A stretch of DNA of 24,518 nt from CAIKZJ01 sp041675325 (lineage in GTDB: Bacteria; Bacteroidota; Ignavibacteria; Tepidaquicellales; Tepidaquicellaceae), in the NCBI GenBank assembly GCA_041675325.1, contig JBAYUG010000050.1, positions 1 through 24,518 of the forward strand. Reading direction: 5' to 3'. Shown piece after piece: positions 7,651 to 15,654 of this stretch. The notes beneath the pieces were generated by a model, which saw only the letters and a program-made list of their open reading frames with translations, made no database searches and was not told the DNA's origin. Each line of letters opens with the position of its first letter. The stretch's first letter is position 1. A program made the position numbers and the translations under genes.

Positions 7651-9627
7651 ATGAAAAAATACATGCATATAGATAACCGAACGCCTATTTACGTGATAAT
7701 AATATTTGTGTTATTCACAATCGGGATTATTATTGCTGGTGTTCTGTATTATAAAAGTAATAAGAAACAATTCCAAACAGAGGTTGATAATCAGCTCACC
7801 GCTATTGCGGATTTAAAAGTCTCGCAAATCGTACTGTGGAGGAATGAGCGGCTTGCAGACGGGAATATTTTTTTAAATAACGAAGTTTTCGCTGAAAACG
7901 TTGTAAGTTATTTAAAAAATCCAAACAACCTTGAAGGAAAAAATTATATTCAAACCTGGCTGAAAAAAGTAAAAACAAGTTTTGATTATGATGCTGTCTT
8001 TTTAAGTGATACAAGTCGTACAAAAAGAATAATCGTTTCTGAAAAAACCGAAAGACCGAAATCATTAATTTCGCCGAGCAAGTACGATTCATTGAAGTCG
8101 GGTAAAATGGTTTTTGAAGATTTCTACCGTGATGAAACTCTTCATAAAATATTTCTAAAAGTTCTTATTCCCGTTATTGATGAAAAAAACAATAATCAAT
8201 TTATCGCAATAGTAGAATTAAGAATAGACCCCGAAACTTATCTTTATCCTTTAATAGAGAGTTGGCCCACTCCGAGCAAAACATCCGAAACGTTGATTGC
8301 CAAACGCGAAGGCGACAGTGCTGTATTTTTGAATGAATTAAAATTCAGAAAGAACACTACTCTAAAAGATAAAATTTCAATAGAGCGGAAAGATATACTT
8401 ATTGTAAAAGCAATACTGGGAGAAAAGGGTGTTGTAGAGGGCTTTGATTATAAGGGTGATGAGGTGATGGGATATGTTTGTTCTGTGCCGAATTCCCCCT
8501 GGTTTATGGTAGCACGTATGGATAAGGCGGAAATGTTTGCACCTATGAAAGAAAAACTATGGTGGATGAGAGTTGTTAGTATATTATTAATGCTCGGCTC
8601 GGGTGCGGGGTTAGGATTTATCTGGAGACATCAGAAAGTTAAGTTTTTTAAAGAGAAATCGGAAGTGACAAATGAATTAATTGCTTCTGAAACAAGATAT
8701 CGCAGGCTCTTTGAATCAGCGAAAGACGGGGTTTTAATTCTTGATGCAAAGACAGGAATGATTGATGATGTTAATCCATTTCTTATTGATCTGCTTGGCT
8801 ATTCACATGAAGAGTTTATTGGGAAAAAAATATGGGATATTGGATTCTTTAAAGATATATTTGCAAGTTATGAAAACTTTCTTGAATTACAACAGAAAGA
8901 ATATATACGGTATGAAGATTTAAAACTGAAGACTTCGGAAGGGAAAGGGATTAACGTAGAATTTGTAAGTAATGTTTATTTGGTAAACAATCATAAAGTA
9001 ATTCAATGTAACATTCGCGACATCACTGAGCGCAAGAACGCAGAGGAAGATATTAAAAATTCTAAAAAATTGCTGCAGAGAATAATTGACATTCTTCCGA
9101 TAAGGATATTCTGGAAAGATAAAAATTTGAAGTATCTTGGCTGCAACAAGATTTTTGCAAAAGATGCCGGTAAAAATAATTCAGAAGAGCTGATTGGTTT
9201 GGACGACTTCCAGATGAACTGGAAAGAACAAGCTAAAATTTATCGTGACGATGATAAAAGTATAATTAAGTCGGGAGTATCAAAACTCAACTACGAAGAA
9301 CCTCAAACTACTCCTACCGGGAACAAAATCTGGTTAAATACGAGCAAAATGCCACTGATAGATTTGAAAGGAAATACAATTGGTATTTTAGGAACATATG
9401 AAGACATCACCGAGCATAAGCAAGCAGAGGAAAAGACACAATTACTGGCTCATACAATAAGGAGTATCGATGAAATTATTACAATTACAGACCTTGAAGA
9501 TAAATTTATTTTTGTAAATCAGGCGTTTTGTGATATTTATGGTTATACTTTTGAAGAAATTATAGGGCAACATGTAAAAATACTTCTTTCTCCAAATAAT
9601 CACCCTGAACTTTTAAAGATATTTTAA
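7651..9627 (+). CDS. Hybrid histidine kinase, N-terminal part: extracytoplasmic sensor and PAS domains
   Basis: First of two frames that together encode one sensor kinase of about 1223 residues. A GTG at 7627 is also possible; I prefer the ATG at 7651, giving MKKYMHIDNR directly before the first membrane helix. Numbered from GTG 7627: membrane helix 1 is about 20-42, an extracytoplasmic sensing region 43-308, membrane helix 2 about 311-334, then PAS1 (355-475, ending RDITERKNAEE), PAS2 (about 480-602, ending EDITEHKQAEE) and the first half of PAS3 (about 610-666, IITITDLEDKFIFVNQAFCD). The frame stops at TAA 9625-9627 in the middle of PAS3. The continuation is in the -1 frame. Ligand unknown. 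Confidence 0.85.
   Translation: MKKYMHIDNRTPIYVIIIFVLFTIGIIIAGVLYYKSNKKQFQTEVDNQLTAIADLKVSQIVLWRNERLADGNIFLNNEVFAENVVSYLKNPNNLEGKNYIQTWLKKVKTSFDYDAVFLSDTSRTKRIIVSEKTERPKSLISPSKYDSLKSGKMVFEDFYRDETLHKIFLKVLIPVIDEKNNNQFIAIVELRIDPETYLYPLIESWPTPSKTSETLIAKREGDSAVFLNELKFRKNTTLKDKISIERKDILIVKAILGEKGVVEGFDYKGDEVMGYVCSVPNSPWFMVARMDKAEMFAPMKEKLWWMRVVSILLMLGSGAGLGFIWRHQKVKFFKEKSEVTNELIASETRYRRLFESAKDGVLILDAKTGMIDDVNPFLIDLLGYSHEEFIGKKIWDIGFFKDIFASYENFLELQQKEYIRYEDLKLKTSEGKGINVEFVSNVYLVNNHKVIQCNIRDITERKNAEEDIKNSKKLLQRIIDILPIRIFWKDKNLKYLGCNKIFAKDAGKNNSEELIGLDDFQMNWKEQAKIYRDDDKSIIKSGVSKLNYEEPQTTPTGNKIWLNTSKMPLIDLKGNTIGILGTYEDITEHKQAEEKTQLLAHTIRSIDEIITITDLEDKFIFVNQAFCDIYGYTFEEIIGQHVKILLSPNNHPELLKIF
9612..9618 (+). 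other. In-phase T TTA AAG slippery heptamer at the kinase frame break
   Basis: The codons CTT TTA AAG (9610-9618) contain the heptamer T TTA AAG in the zero phase, seven bases before the TAA stop. A -1 slip makes the next codon GAT at 9618 and continues as DILKHSHTESWKGEILNL into the PAS3 remainder. Equally, loss of one A from an ancestral A4 run (9615-9617 is now AAA) would produce the same break. No convincing downstream stem-loop or upstream Shine-Dalgarno stimulator was found. Confidence 0.5.
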
Positions 9628-11321
9628 AACACAGCCATACAGAAAGTTGGAAGGGTGAAATTCTGAATTTGACAAAAGATGGCAGGGAATTTCCGATATC
9701 TCTGCAAACATCGAAGATAATAAATGAAAAAGGAGAAATAATAGGACTCGTCGGTATCTCCGAGGACATCACCGAGCGCAAGATTGCGGAGGAATTATTG
9801 AAGACATCAGAAGAAAAATACAGAAACCTGATACAAACTATGCCTGAAGGATTTTACCGTTCAACACCTGAAGGATATTTTGTGGACGCAAATCCTGCTT
9901 TTGTGAATATGCTTGGATATGACAACAAAGAAGAATTAATGGAAGTTTATATCCCTGATAATTTATATTTCTCAAAAGATGACAGAGAAGTTAATGTACA
10001 CAATATTGATTTTACGAGTGACTCTGATGCATACAGATTAAGAAAGAAAGACGGCTCTGAAATATGGGTTGTTGACTATGGTCGTTATATTAAAGATGAT
10101 TCGGAAAAAATTATTTTCCATGAGGGAATAATGCGTGATATAACTGAATCTTTGCGTGCACATAGTGCAATCATTGAAGCAAAAGATAAAGCAGAAGAGA
10201 TGAACAGACTGAAATCGAGTTTCCTCGCTAATATGAGTCATGAAATAAGAACACCGCTGAACGGGATACTCGGGTTTGCACAACTTTTGCAGGAAGATAT
10301 GAAAGATGATGAACAATTAAAATTCGTTAAGGTGATTGAGAAGAGCGGTAACAGATTACTTGAAACACTTGACTTGATATTAAACTTTTCAAAACTTGAG
10401 GCAGAGACGGTAAGTGCAAAATACAGAGAAATTAATGTAAGTGAAGTGATTGATGAAGTAGTTGACAGTTTTGAGGCAATGGCAAAGATTAATAAATTGG
10501 TTATCGAAAAGAAAATCAAGCAAAAGAATTTAGTAACAAAAATAGACGAAAGATTCTTAAGGCACGTACTCAACAACCTTGTGAAAAATGCTATAGTTTA
10601 TACTAAAAAAGGAGGAATAACTGTTACGTTTGATACTGATGAAAAGGATATGATAATAAAAGTGAAGGATACAGGAATAGGAATAGAGAAAGAGAATTTT
10701 GAAATAATATTTGAACCTTTCAGACAGGAAAGCGAGGGTTATGGAAGAAACTTTGAGGGTACAGGCCTTGGATTATCGATAACAAAACGGTTTGTAGAGC
10801 TGATGAAAGGAAAAATAGAGGTAGAGAGTGAAGCAGGTGCAGGTTCGACGTTTACGGTGAGACTACCTTTTACAGAAGCGGATACAACCACAGAAGCTAA
10901 GACCGGGAAAAAAGAATCTGCAAAAAAGGTGCCTGTTGACAAAACTCCGGAAAAGAAAGAACTATCTATACTGCTTGTAGAAAATGATGAAGTCAACAGG
11001 AATTTTATACTTACAGTATTAAACAAATATTACAAAACGGACTTTGCAGAAGACGGATACAGTGCAATAGATGCGGCAAAGAAGAAAGCATATGATATTA
11101 TTCTTATGGATATAAATCTGGGTAAAGGAATTGACGGAATAATGGCGACACAGGAAATAAGGAAAATGAAAGGATATAAGGATACTCCTATAGTAGCTTT
11201 AACCGCTTATGTACGCGAAGGAGATCAAGAGGAATTTCTTGCCGGCGGATGCACGCATTATCTGGGGAAGCCGTTTATGGTGAAACAGCTGCTGGATTTG
11301 GTAGAAGGGATTAGGCAATAG
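9618..11321 (+). CDS. Hybrid histidine kinase, C-terminal part: PAS, HisKA, HATPase, receiver
   Basis: Continuation of the sensor kinase in the -1 frame; the frame is open across 9618-9668, encoding the missing middle of PAS3, before an internal TTG at 9669 that is an improbable start. Numbered from 9669: end of PAS3 with SEDITERKIAEE (31-42), PAS4 (46-162), HisKA with phospho-acceptor His191 (MSHEIRTPLNG), ATPase N box NNLVKNA (302-308), G1 box DTGIGI (334-339), F box FEPF, G2 box GTGLGL (364-369), and a C-terminal receiver (431-550) with acceptor Asp481 (IILMDIN), Thr512 and Lys534 (LGKPF). All catalytic residues are intact, arguing against long-standing decay. Phosphorelay to an unlinked protein is expected; no response regulator or HPt gene is adjacent. 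Confidence 0.9.
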   Translation, partial: DILKHSHTESWKGEILNLTKDGREFPISLQTSKIINEKGEIIGLVGISEDITERKIAEELLKTSEEKYRNLIQTMPEGFYRSTPEGYFVDANPAFVNMLGYDNKEELMEVYIPDNLYFSKDDREVNVHNIDFTSDSDAYRLRKKDGSEIWVVDYGRYIKDDSEKIIFHEGIMRDITESLRAHSAIIEAKDKAEEMNRLKSSFLANMSHEIRTPLNGILGFAQLLQEDMKDDEQLKFVKVIEKSGNRLLETLDLILNFSKLEAETVSAKYREINVSEVIDEVVDSFEAMAKINKLVIEKKIKQKNLVTKIDERFLRHVLNNLVKNAIVYTKKGGITVTFDTDEKDMIIKVKDTGIGIEKENFEIIFEPFRQESEGYGRNFEGTGLGLSITKRFVELMKGKIEVESEAGAGSTFTVRLPFTEADTTTEAKTGKKESAKKVPVDKTPEKKELSILLVENDEVNRNFILTVLNKYYKTDFAEDGYSAIDAAKKKAYDIILMDINLGKGIDGIMATQEIRKMKGYKDTPIVALTAYVREGDQEEFLAGGCTHYLGKPFMVKQLLDLVEGIRQ

Positions 11322-11372
11322 GCAGAAGGGAATGGGCAGAAGGGAATAGGGAATAGGGAATAGGCAGGAAAA
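11314..11372. repeat. Low-complexity G/A-rich short repeats after the kinase
   Basis: Irregular tandem copies of 'gggaatag'/'gggcagaa' (for example gaatagggaatagggaatag) begin at the kinase stop codon. Simple-sequence tract, likely slippage-derived; no coding content. Confidence 0.7.
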
Positions 11373-11492
11373 GAAGCGAGGGATTAAGAAGTATATTAAA
11401 CATATTAGCGGCTAAATCCTTTGATAATGCTAAAACAATAAATGTTTCTGACGGCAAATACAAAATCCGTCTCAATTAAAATTAAAAGAATT

Positions 11493-11846
11493 ATGGCAAA
11501 ATTTAATTTAGATCCGGAAGAAAAGGAATTACATAACCAAACTTTATTCTATGAACCATCAAAAGGCGGTAAATATAACGGGAAACTAATTATTACTGAT
11601 AAAAGACTATTATTTGATGTTAAAATTAATATGTCTGCCAAAGGAATGTTAGAAGAGGTATTTTTTATCAAGTCCGGTTCGGAAGGATTTATTGAAATTC
11701 CCAAAAACAGGATTTCGAACGTAGAAGTTCAGAAGGGTACGTTTGCTAAAAAAGTTATATTAACTACCGATGACGGGAATAAACACACTTTCAATTCGGG
11801 AATGTCAAATATTGATAAAGCGGCTGATGCAATAAAAGCGAAATAG
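11493..11846 (+). CDS. Small GRAM/PH-like domain protein
   Basis: A 117-residue protein counted from the ATG at 11493 (MAKFNLDPEEKE). The frame is open upstream to 11442, but those 17 residues are not domain-like. It has no signal peptide or membrane segment. The pattern LHNQTLFYEP, GKLIITDKRLLFDVK (about 30-45), IPKNRISNVEVQKGTFAKKV and ILTTDDGNKHTFNSG is that of the GRAM/bacterial-PH fold: a beta-rich barrel with the 'G.l.lTdkRllf' signature, ending in a helix (DKAADAIKAK). Function unknown; members bind lipids or peptides at membranes or modulate stress responses. No obvious operon partner, though it follows the kinase on the same strand. Confidence 0.75.
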   Translation: MAKFNLDPEEKELHNQTLFYEPSKGGKYNGKLIITDKRLLFDVKINMSAKGMLEEVFFIKSGSEGFIEIPKNRISNVEVQKGTFAKKVILTTDDGNKHTFNSGMSNIDKAADAIKAK

Positions 11847-11955
11847 TTGTTTTCTAAATACATCATCGACGAGCACTTCCGCGTTTATGACAGTTATTAT
11901 CAAAATACTCGGCGAATCAATACTCTTAAACAAAAAGACTCGCCACCCGAAGAAA

Positions 11956-11977
11956 TGCTATCAAAATGGTATCAAAC
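11956..11977. repeat. Two adjacent 11-bp direct repeats beside the tRNA remnant
   Basis: tgctatcaaaa (11956-11966) is followed at once by tggtatcaaac (11967-11977), matching at 9 of 11 positions. Short direct repeats like these next to a tRNA 3' end resemble integrase arm-type or accessory sites. That function is inference; no integrase gene is present. Confidence 0.45.
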
Positions 11978-11994
11978 ACATTTTTCCAAAAACA

Positions 11995-12028
11995 AAAGCC
12001 CTGTAACTCAAATATTATACAGGGCTTT
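11995..12028 (-). terminator. Rho-independent terminator of the ancestral tRNA gene
   Basis: A perfect 11-bp stem (11995-12005 with 12018-12028), 12-nt loop. Read on the minus strand it is aaagccctgta ... tacagggctttt followed by gtttttgg, a T-rich tail placed just after the tRNA 3' end, so it would have ended the tRNA transcript. Confidence 0.75.
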
Positions 12029-12035
12029 ATCATTT

Positions 12036-12077
12036 TACGCTCGAGGGGACCCGAACCCCTGACCCGCAGATTAAGAG
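12036..12077 (-). pseudogene. 3' half of tRNA-Lys(CTT), truncated at the anticodon loop
   Basis: Read on the minus strand: anticodon loop CTCTTAA (12077-12071, U33 then anticodon CUU), 3' side of the anticodon stem TCTGC, variable loop GGGTC, T arm AGGGG-TTCGGGT-CCCCT (12060-12044) with the TTC signature, acceptor 3' strand CGAGCGT and discriminator A at 12036. The D arm, 5' acceptor strand and 5' anticodon stem are absent: 12078 onward is a dispersed repeat. It cannot fold into a tRNA. It looks like an att-type scar or a repeat-mediated truncation. Confidence 0.75.
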
Positions 12078-12310
12078 TGAAAGAGTATGATTTACACTGA
12101 TAAAGAAAAGAAATTTTAACGTAAAGAATACAAAAGCCGCAAAAAAGAGATTTTATTTATTGCTAAGAGCTGGTTACCACCAAAGTCCGCCGCGGCGGAT
12201 GCTGGAGAATGCACACGAAGACACCAAAAGAGAAAGAAATTGCACACCTGCCTGCTGCAGGCAGGCTGATAAGGAATGAAAGAGTATGATTTTCACAGAT
12301 AAAGAAAAGA
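12078..12310. repeat. Modular dispersed intergenic repeat, copy 3, with palindromes
   Basis: Begins at the tRNA break with tgaaagagtatgatttacac (12078), which recurs at 12277 and 16824. Internal modules include gattttatttattgctaaga (about 12149), ttaccaccaaagtc, the palindrome tccgccgcggcgga (12188-12201) and cctgcctgctgcaggcagg (12247-12265), which is followed by gctgataag as at 16813. No gene is supported between 11847 and 12438. Confidence 0.7.
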
Positions 12311-12404
12311 CATTATATCGGTTTGCGTTAAATAAAAATGTAAAATGAATTGGAACATTTTTATAATTCATACGAATAATAAGGAAATAATTGTAAATAA
12401 TAAC

Positions 12405-12412
12405 TATTTTTG
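12405..12412 (+). promoter_or_regulatory. Candidate Bacteroidota-type -7 element before tldD
   Basis: tatttttg fits the TAnnTTTG consensus of Bacteroidota primary-sigma promoters and lies 27 bp before the tldD ATG. No good TTTG -33 box lies at the expected distance, so this is only a candidate in AT-rich DNA. Confidence 0.25.
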
Positions 12413-12438
12413 ATAACTGCTAAATTAAAATTCAAACA

Positions 12439-13986
12439 ATGACAACACACATTGACCGGAGGAATTTCTTAAAGAAATCTGCGATGGGACTTACCGGTGT
12501 CCTGGTTCTGCCTGCATTTTTGAAACTACATGGGAATGATGCGTTAGCAACGGTGAAGAATATTAATTCTATTAAGGATTATTATGACAGGTTTAATGTG
12601 ACGGAAGAAATGCTCGCAAAGGTTATGAGCGAAGCCCTTTCCAGGGGCGGTGATTACTGCGACCTTTTCTTTCAGCATAAGATAAGCAACTATGTAATCC
12701 TTGAAGACAATCAGGTGAACAGAGCATATTCAAACGTTGACTTCGGCGTTGGAATCAGGGTGCTGAAGGGCGACCAGACGGGTTACTCATTTGCGGAGGA
12801 AATCACTCTTGCAAACATGCTCGAAGCCGCAAAGACAGCTTCAAACATAGCTAAAGCGGGTTCGCGTGTATCACCCGTCGGAATTAAAGAAAAGAAAATC
12901 AAGAACATCTATCCGATTGAATTACCCTGGGAGAACGTTTCAATCACTGATAAGATGCCGCTCATGACTGAATTAAACGAAAAAGTGTTTGCACTCAACA
13001 GCAAGATAATAAAAGCAGTCATAAGCTGTTCGGATGATTCAAATTACATTCTTGCTGTTAACTCAGAGGGCATGGCAGTATGCGATTTTCAGCCGATTGG
13101 CAGGATTGCAGTAAACTGCACTGCTGAATCGGGAGGCAAGAAAGAAACGAACTACGGCGATATGGCAGGAAGAAAAGGTTTTGAACTTTTCTCACACAAA
13201 AACATTGACCTGATAGCATCACAGGCAGTAAGCAAAACAATGATACTTTTTGATGCTGTAAAACCTGAAGCAGGCGAAATGGAAGTCGTACTTGCTGCCG
13301 GTGAATCGGGCATACTTTTACACGAGGCAATAGGCCATGGAATGGAAGCAGACTTCAACAGGAAGAAAGAATCTATTTATTCCGACATGATAAACAAACC
13401 TGTAGCGGAAAACTTTGTAAACATCATAGACGATGCGCTCTATCCCGACCTTCAGGGCTCGATAAATACAGACGATGAATGCGGAGACGCACAGAAAACC
13501 TTCCTCGTCGAAAACGGAATTCTCACGAGCTACATGCACGACAGAATAAGCTCAAAGTATTACAATCTCAGCCCCACCGGAAACGGACGAAGGGAATCAT
13601 TCAGGCATATACCGCTGCCGAGAATGAGAAACACTTACATGACAAACGGTCCGCACACAAAAGATGAAATAATACAAAGCGTTAAAAAAGGAATCTACTG
13701 CGAGACATTCACAAACGGACAGGTAAACATCGGTCCCGGTGATTTCACGTTTTACGTAAAGAACGGATACCTGATAGAAGACGGCAAAATGACGAAGCCG
13801 ATAAAAGATATAAACATAATCGGCAACGGACCAAAAATGCTGAAAGATATAACGATGGCAGGTAATGATTTTAAAATGGCACAGGGCGGATGGACATGCG
13901 GAAAGAACGGACAGAGCGTACCCGTTTCAATGGGACTGCCGACTGTTAAAGTATCAAAGCTGACCGTTGGCGGCGAAAGCAAATAA
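12439..13986 (+). CDS. tldD: TldD-family metalloprotease subunit with Tat signal peptide
   Basis: A 515-residue member of the TldD/PmbA (peptidase U62) family. Residues 1-37 form a twin-arginine signal: DRRNFLKK (Arg7-Arg8), a hydrophobic stretch (16-30) and an ALA site (35-37). The zinc motif HEAIGH (295-300) sits in GILLHEAIGHGMEAD, and the conserved Cys near the C-terminus is Cys487 (TCGKNGQSVPVSMGLP), a zinc ligand in studied TldD. In E. coli the TldD/TldE heterodimer trims peptides such as microcin B17 leader and CcdA in the cytosol; here the signal predicts an envelope location. tldE follows after a 26-bp gap in the same operon. Substrate unknown. Confidence 0.94.
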   Translation: MTTHIDRRNFLKKSAMGLTGVLVLPAFLKLHGNDALATVKNINSIKDYYDRFNVTEEMLAKVMSEALSRGGDYCDLFFQHKISNYVILEDNQVNRAYSNVDFGVGIRVLKGDQTGYSFAEEITLANMLEAAKTASNIAKAGSRVSPVGIKEKKIKNIYPIELPWENVSITDKMPLMTELNEKVFALNSKIIKAVISCSDDSNYILAVNSEGMAVCDFQPIGRIAVNCTAESGGKKETNYGDMAGRKGFELFSHKNIDLIASQAVSKTMILFDAVKPEAGEMEVVLAAGESGILLHEAIGHGMEADFNRKKESIYSDMINKPVAENFVNIIDDALYPDLQGSINTDDECGDAQKTFLVENGILTSYMHDRISSKYYNLSPTGNGRRESFRHIPLPRMRNTYMTNGPHTKDEIIQSVKKGIYCETFTNGQVNIGPGDFTFYVKNGYLIEDGKMTKPIKDINIIGNGPKMLKDITMAGNDFKMAQGGWTCGKNGQSVPVSMGLPTVKVSKLTVGGESK

Positions 13987-14012
13987 TTCAAAACAAATCA
14001 TAATTTAAAAAT

Positions 14013-15341
14013 ATGAAGAATAAGAATTTAGTAAATACGGCGGAATGGGCTGTCGAATACGCACTTAAATGCGGAGCTACGGAAGCAACCGCAGGAGTAA
14101 GCGAAGATAAGAGTCTTAACATTGTACTTTTAAACGACGGCATTGAAAAACTTCAGGAATCAAACCAGAAGTCGCTAAACATTGATTTATACTGCAGCAA
14201 CAGGTATTCCTCTCACAGCACAAACGATTTGAGGGAAGACTCGCTGAAGAAGTTTATAGAAGAGGCAGTTAAGATGACGAACTATCTTGCAAAAGATGAG
14301 GCGAGGTCGCTGCCCGACAGAAAATATTATCCGAACAAGGATTTATTAAGCATGGACCTTGAGCTAAGTGATTCGGGATTCAGCTCTGTTGATTTCGAAA
14401 ATAAGATAGGACTTCTGCAAAAGATGTACAACAGCATCAACGGTAAGTCCGATAAAATCATAAACGTAACAACCTACTACTACGATTCAATATCAAAAGG
14501 TGTGCTGGTACACAGCAACGGATTCAGCGGCGAAACGGTCGATACGGGTTACTCTATTTATGCGAGCGTCTCGGCAAACGACCCAAACGGCGGGAAACCA
14601 TCCGCAGGACACGGATGCACGGTACGGTATTTAAAAGACCTTTTGAACCCGGAAGAAATTGCGAACAAGGCACTTGAAAGAACGCTCGGAAAAATCGGAC
14701 AGAAGAAAATAGACTCGGGCGTTTACAAAATGGTTGTTGAAAACCGTTCGGCGGGAAACCCTGTCGGGACGATACTCAGAGCACTTGGAGGCAGGGCGAT
14801 TCAGCAGAAGAACTCATACTTAGAGGGAATGCTCGGAAAGAAAATTGCGTCCGAGAGACTAACAATTGTTGACGACCCGTTCGTAAAGAAAGGGCTTGCA
14901 TCGCGTTTGTTTGATTCGGAAGGACTTGCAGCACAGAGGAGAGAAATCGTTTCAAAAGGAATACTCAACAGTTATTACATAAACAACTATTACGGCAGAA
15001 AGCTGAACATGGAACCGAGCACGGGCAGTTCGTCAAACATCGTTTACGGATACGGAGATAAATCCATGAATGAGCTCGTGAAGATGATTGATAAAGGAAT
15101 ACTCGTAACAGATTTTATAGGCGGCAATTTCAACACGACGACCGGCGATTTCTCAAACGGCATATCGGGATTTTACGTTGAAAAAGGAGAGATAAAATTC
15201 CCCGTAAACGAGATGAACATATCGGGCAATGCTAAAAACCTATGGGCAAACCTGCTAGAAGTCGGCAACGACCCGCAGGTATATTCATCGAACCGCACGC
15301 CAAGCTTTTTGTTTGATAAGGTGGATTTCAGCGGAAAATGA
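14013..15341 (+). CDS. pmbA: TldE/PmbA-family partner subunit, no signal peptide
   Basis: A 442-residue PmbA/TldE-type protein (AVEYALKCGATEATAGVSED at the N-terminus; AQRREIVSKGILNSYYINNYYGRKL, LANLLEVGND-like C-terminal block), the non-catalytic half of the TldD/TldE protease. It lacks HExxxH, as normal for TldE. The start MKNKNLVNTAEWAVE has no Tat or Sec signal and no room for one: only 26 bp separate it from the tldD stop. The contrast with Tat-tagged TldD is notable. Co-transcribed with tldD. Confidence 0.92.
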   Translation: MKNKNLVNTAEWAVEYALKCGATEATAGVSEDKSLNIVLLNDGIEKLQESNQKSLNIDLYCSNRYSSHSTNDLREDSLKKFIEEAVKMTNYLAKDEARSLPDRKYYPNKDLLSMDLELSDSGFSSVDFENKIGLLQKMYNSINGKSDKIINVTTYYYDSISKGVLVHSNGFSGETVDTGYSIYASVSANDPNGGKPSAGHGCTVRYLKDLLNPEEIANKALERTLGKIGQKKIDSGVYKMVVENRSAGNPVGTILRALGGRAIQQKNSYLEGMLGKKIASERLTIVDDPFVKKGLASRLFDSEGLAAQRREIVSKGILNSYYINNYYGRKLNMEPSTGSSSNIVYGYGDKSMNELVKMIDKGILVTDFIGGNFNTTTGDFSNGISGFYVEKGEIKFPVNEMNISGNAKNLWANLLEVGNDPQVYSSNRTPSFLFDKVDFSGK

Positions 15342-15370
15342 TTCTTTAGTTGCGCGTTCTGTGTCGAAGA

Positions 15371-15434
15371 TTCGCCATCTTGTTGGGAGAACGTCCGCCA
15401 TCTTGTCGAAGATCCACCGTCTTGTTGGGAGGAT
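15371..15434. repeat. Three degenerate ~20-23 bp tandem repeats after tldE
   Basis: ttcgccatcttgttgggaga, tccgccatcttgtcgaaga and tccaccgtcttgttgggagg follow one another starting at 15371, 15394 and 15413. The preceding agttgcgcgttctgtg (15349-15364) matches the module at 19466-19480. No coding potential is apparent. Confidence 0.65.
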
Positions 15435-15440
15435 TGGGCG

Positions 15441-15561
15441 GAATAGTTGATAGTTGATAGCAAATAAAAGCAGTGACAGAGTGATAAAGTGACAGAGTGA
15501 CAAAGTGAAAACTAAACAGCATTTGTTTTATCTGTCATTCCATCATGATTGTAGATGGAAT
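15441..15561. repeat. Simple repeats and a hairpin downstream of tldE
   Basis: Contains ttgatagttgatag, then the ladder agtgacagagtgataaagtg / acagagtgacaaagtg (about 15471-15507), then a hairpin attccatc (15537-15544) / gatggaat (15554-15561). Typical non-coding spacer DNA. Confidence 0.6.
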
Positions 15562-15654
15562 CCAGAAATGGAACAAATCTCTTAAACAAAATTGTTCTTA
15601 GAGTAACTCAAGTCAAGGATGCGACTTGGCGTACTTCCAGTATAAAGTAAAATA

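Noticed and set aside
11847..12062. 71-codon ORF following the GRAM-like gene
   Set aside because: TTG start right after the preceding stop, and its last third is the antisense of a terminator and a tRNA remnant (ending ARGDPNP); best explained as a chance frame.
12036..12077. Functional tRNA gene on the minus strand
   Set aside because: The D arm, 5' acceptor strand and 5' anticodon stem are missing; the upstream sequence is a dispersed repeat.
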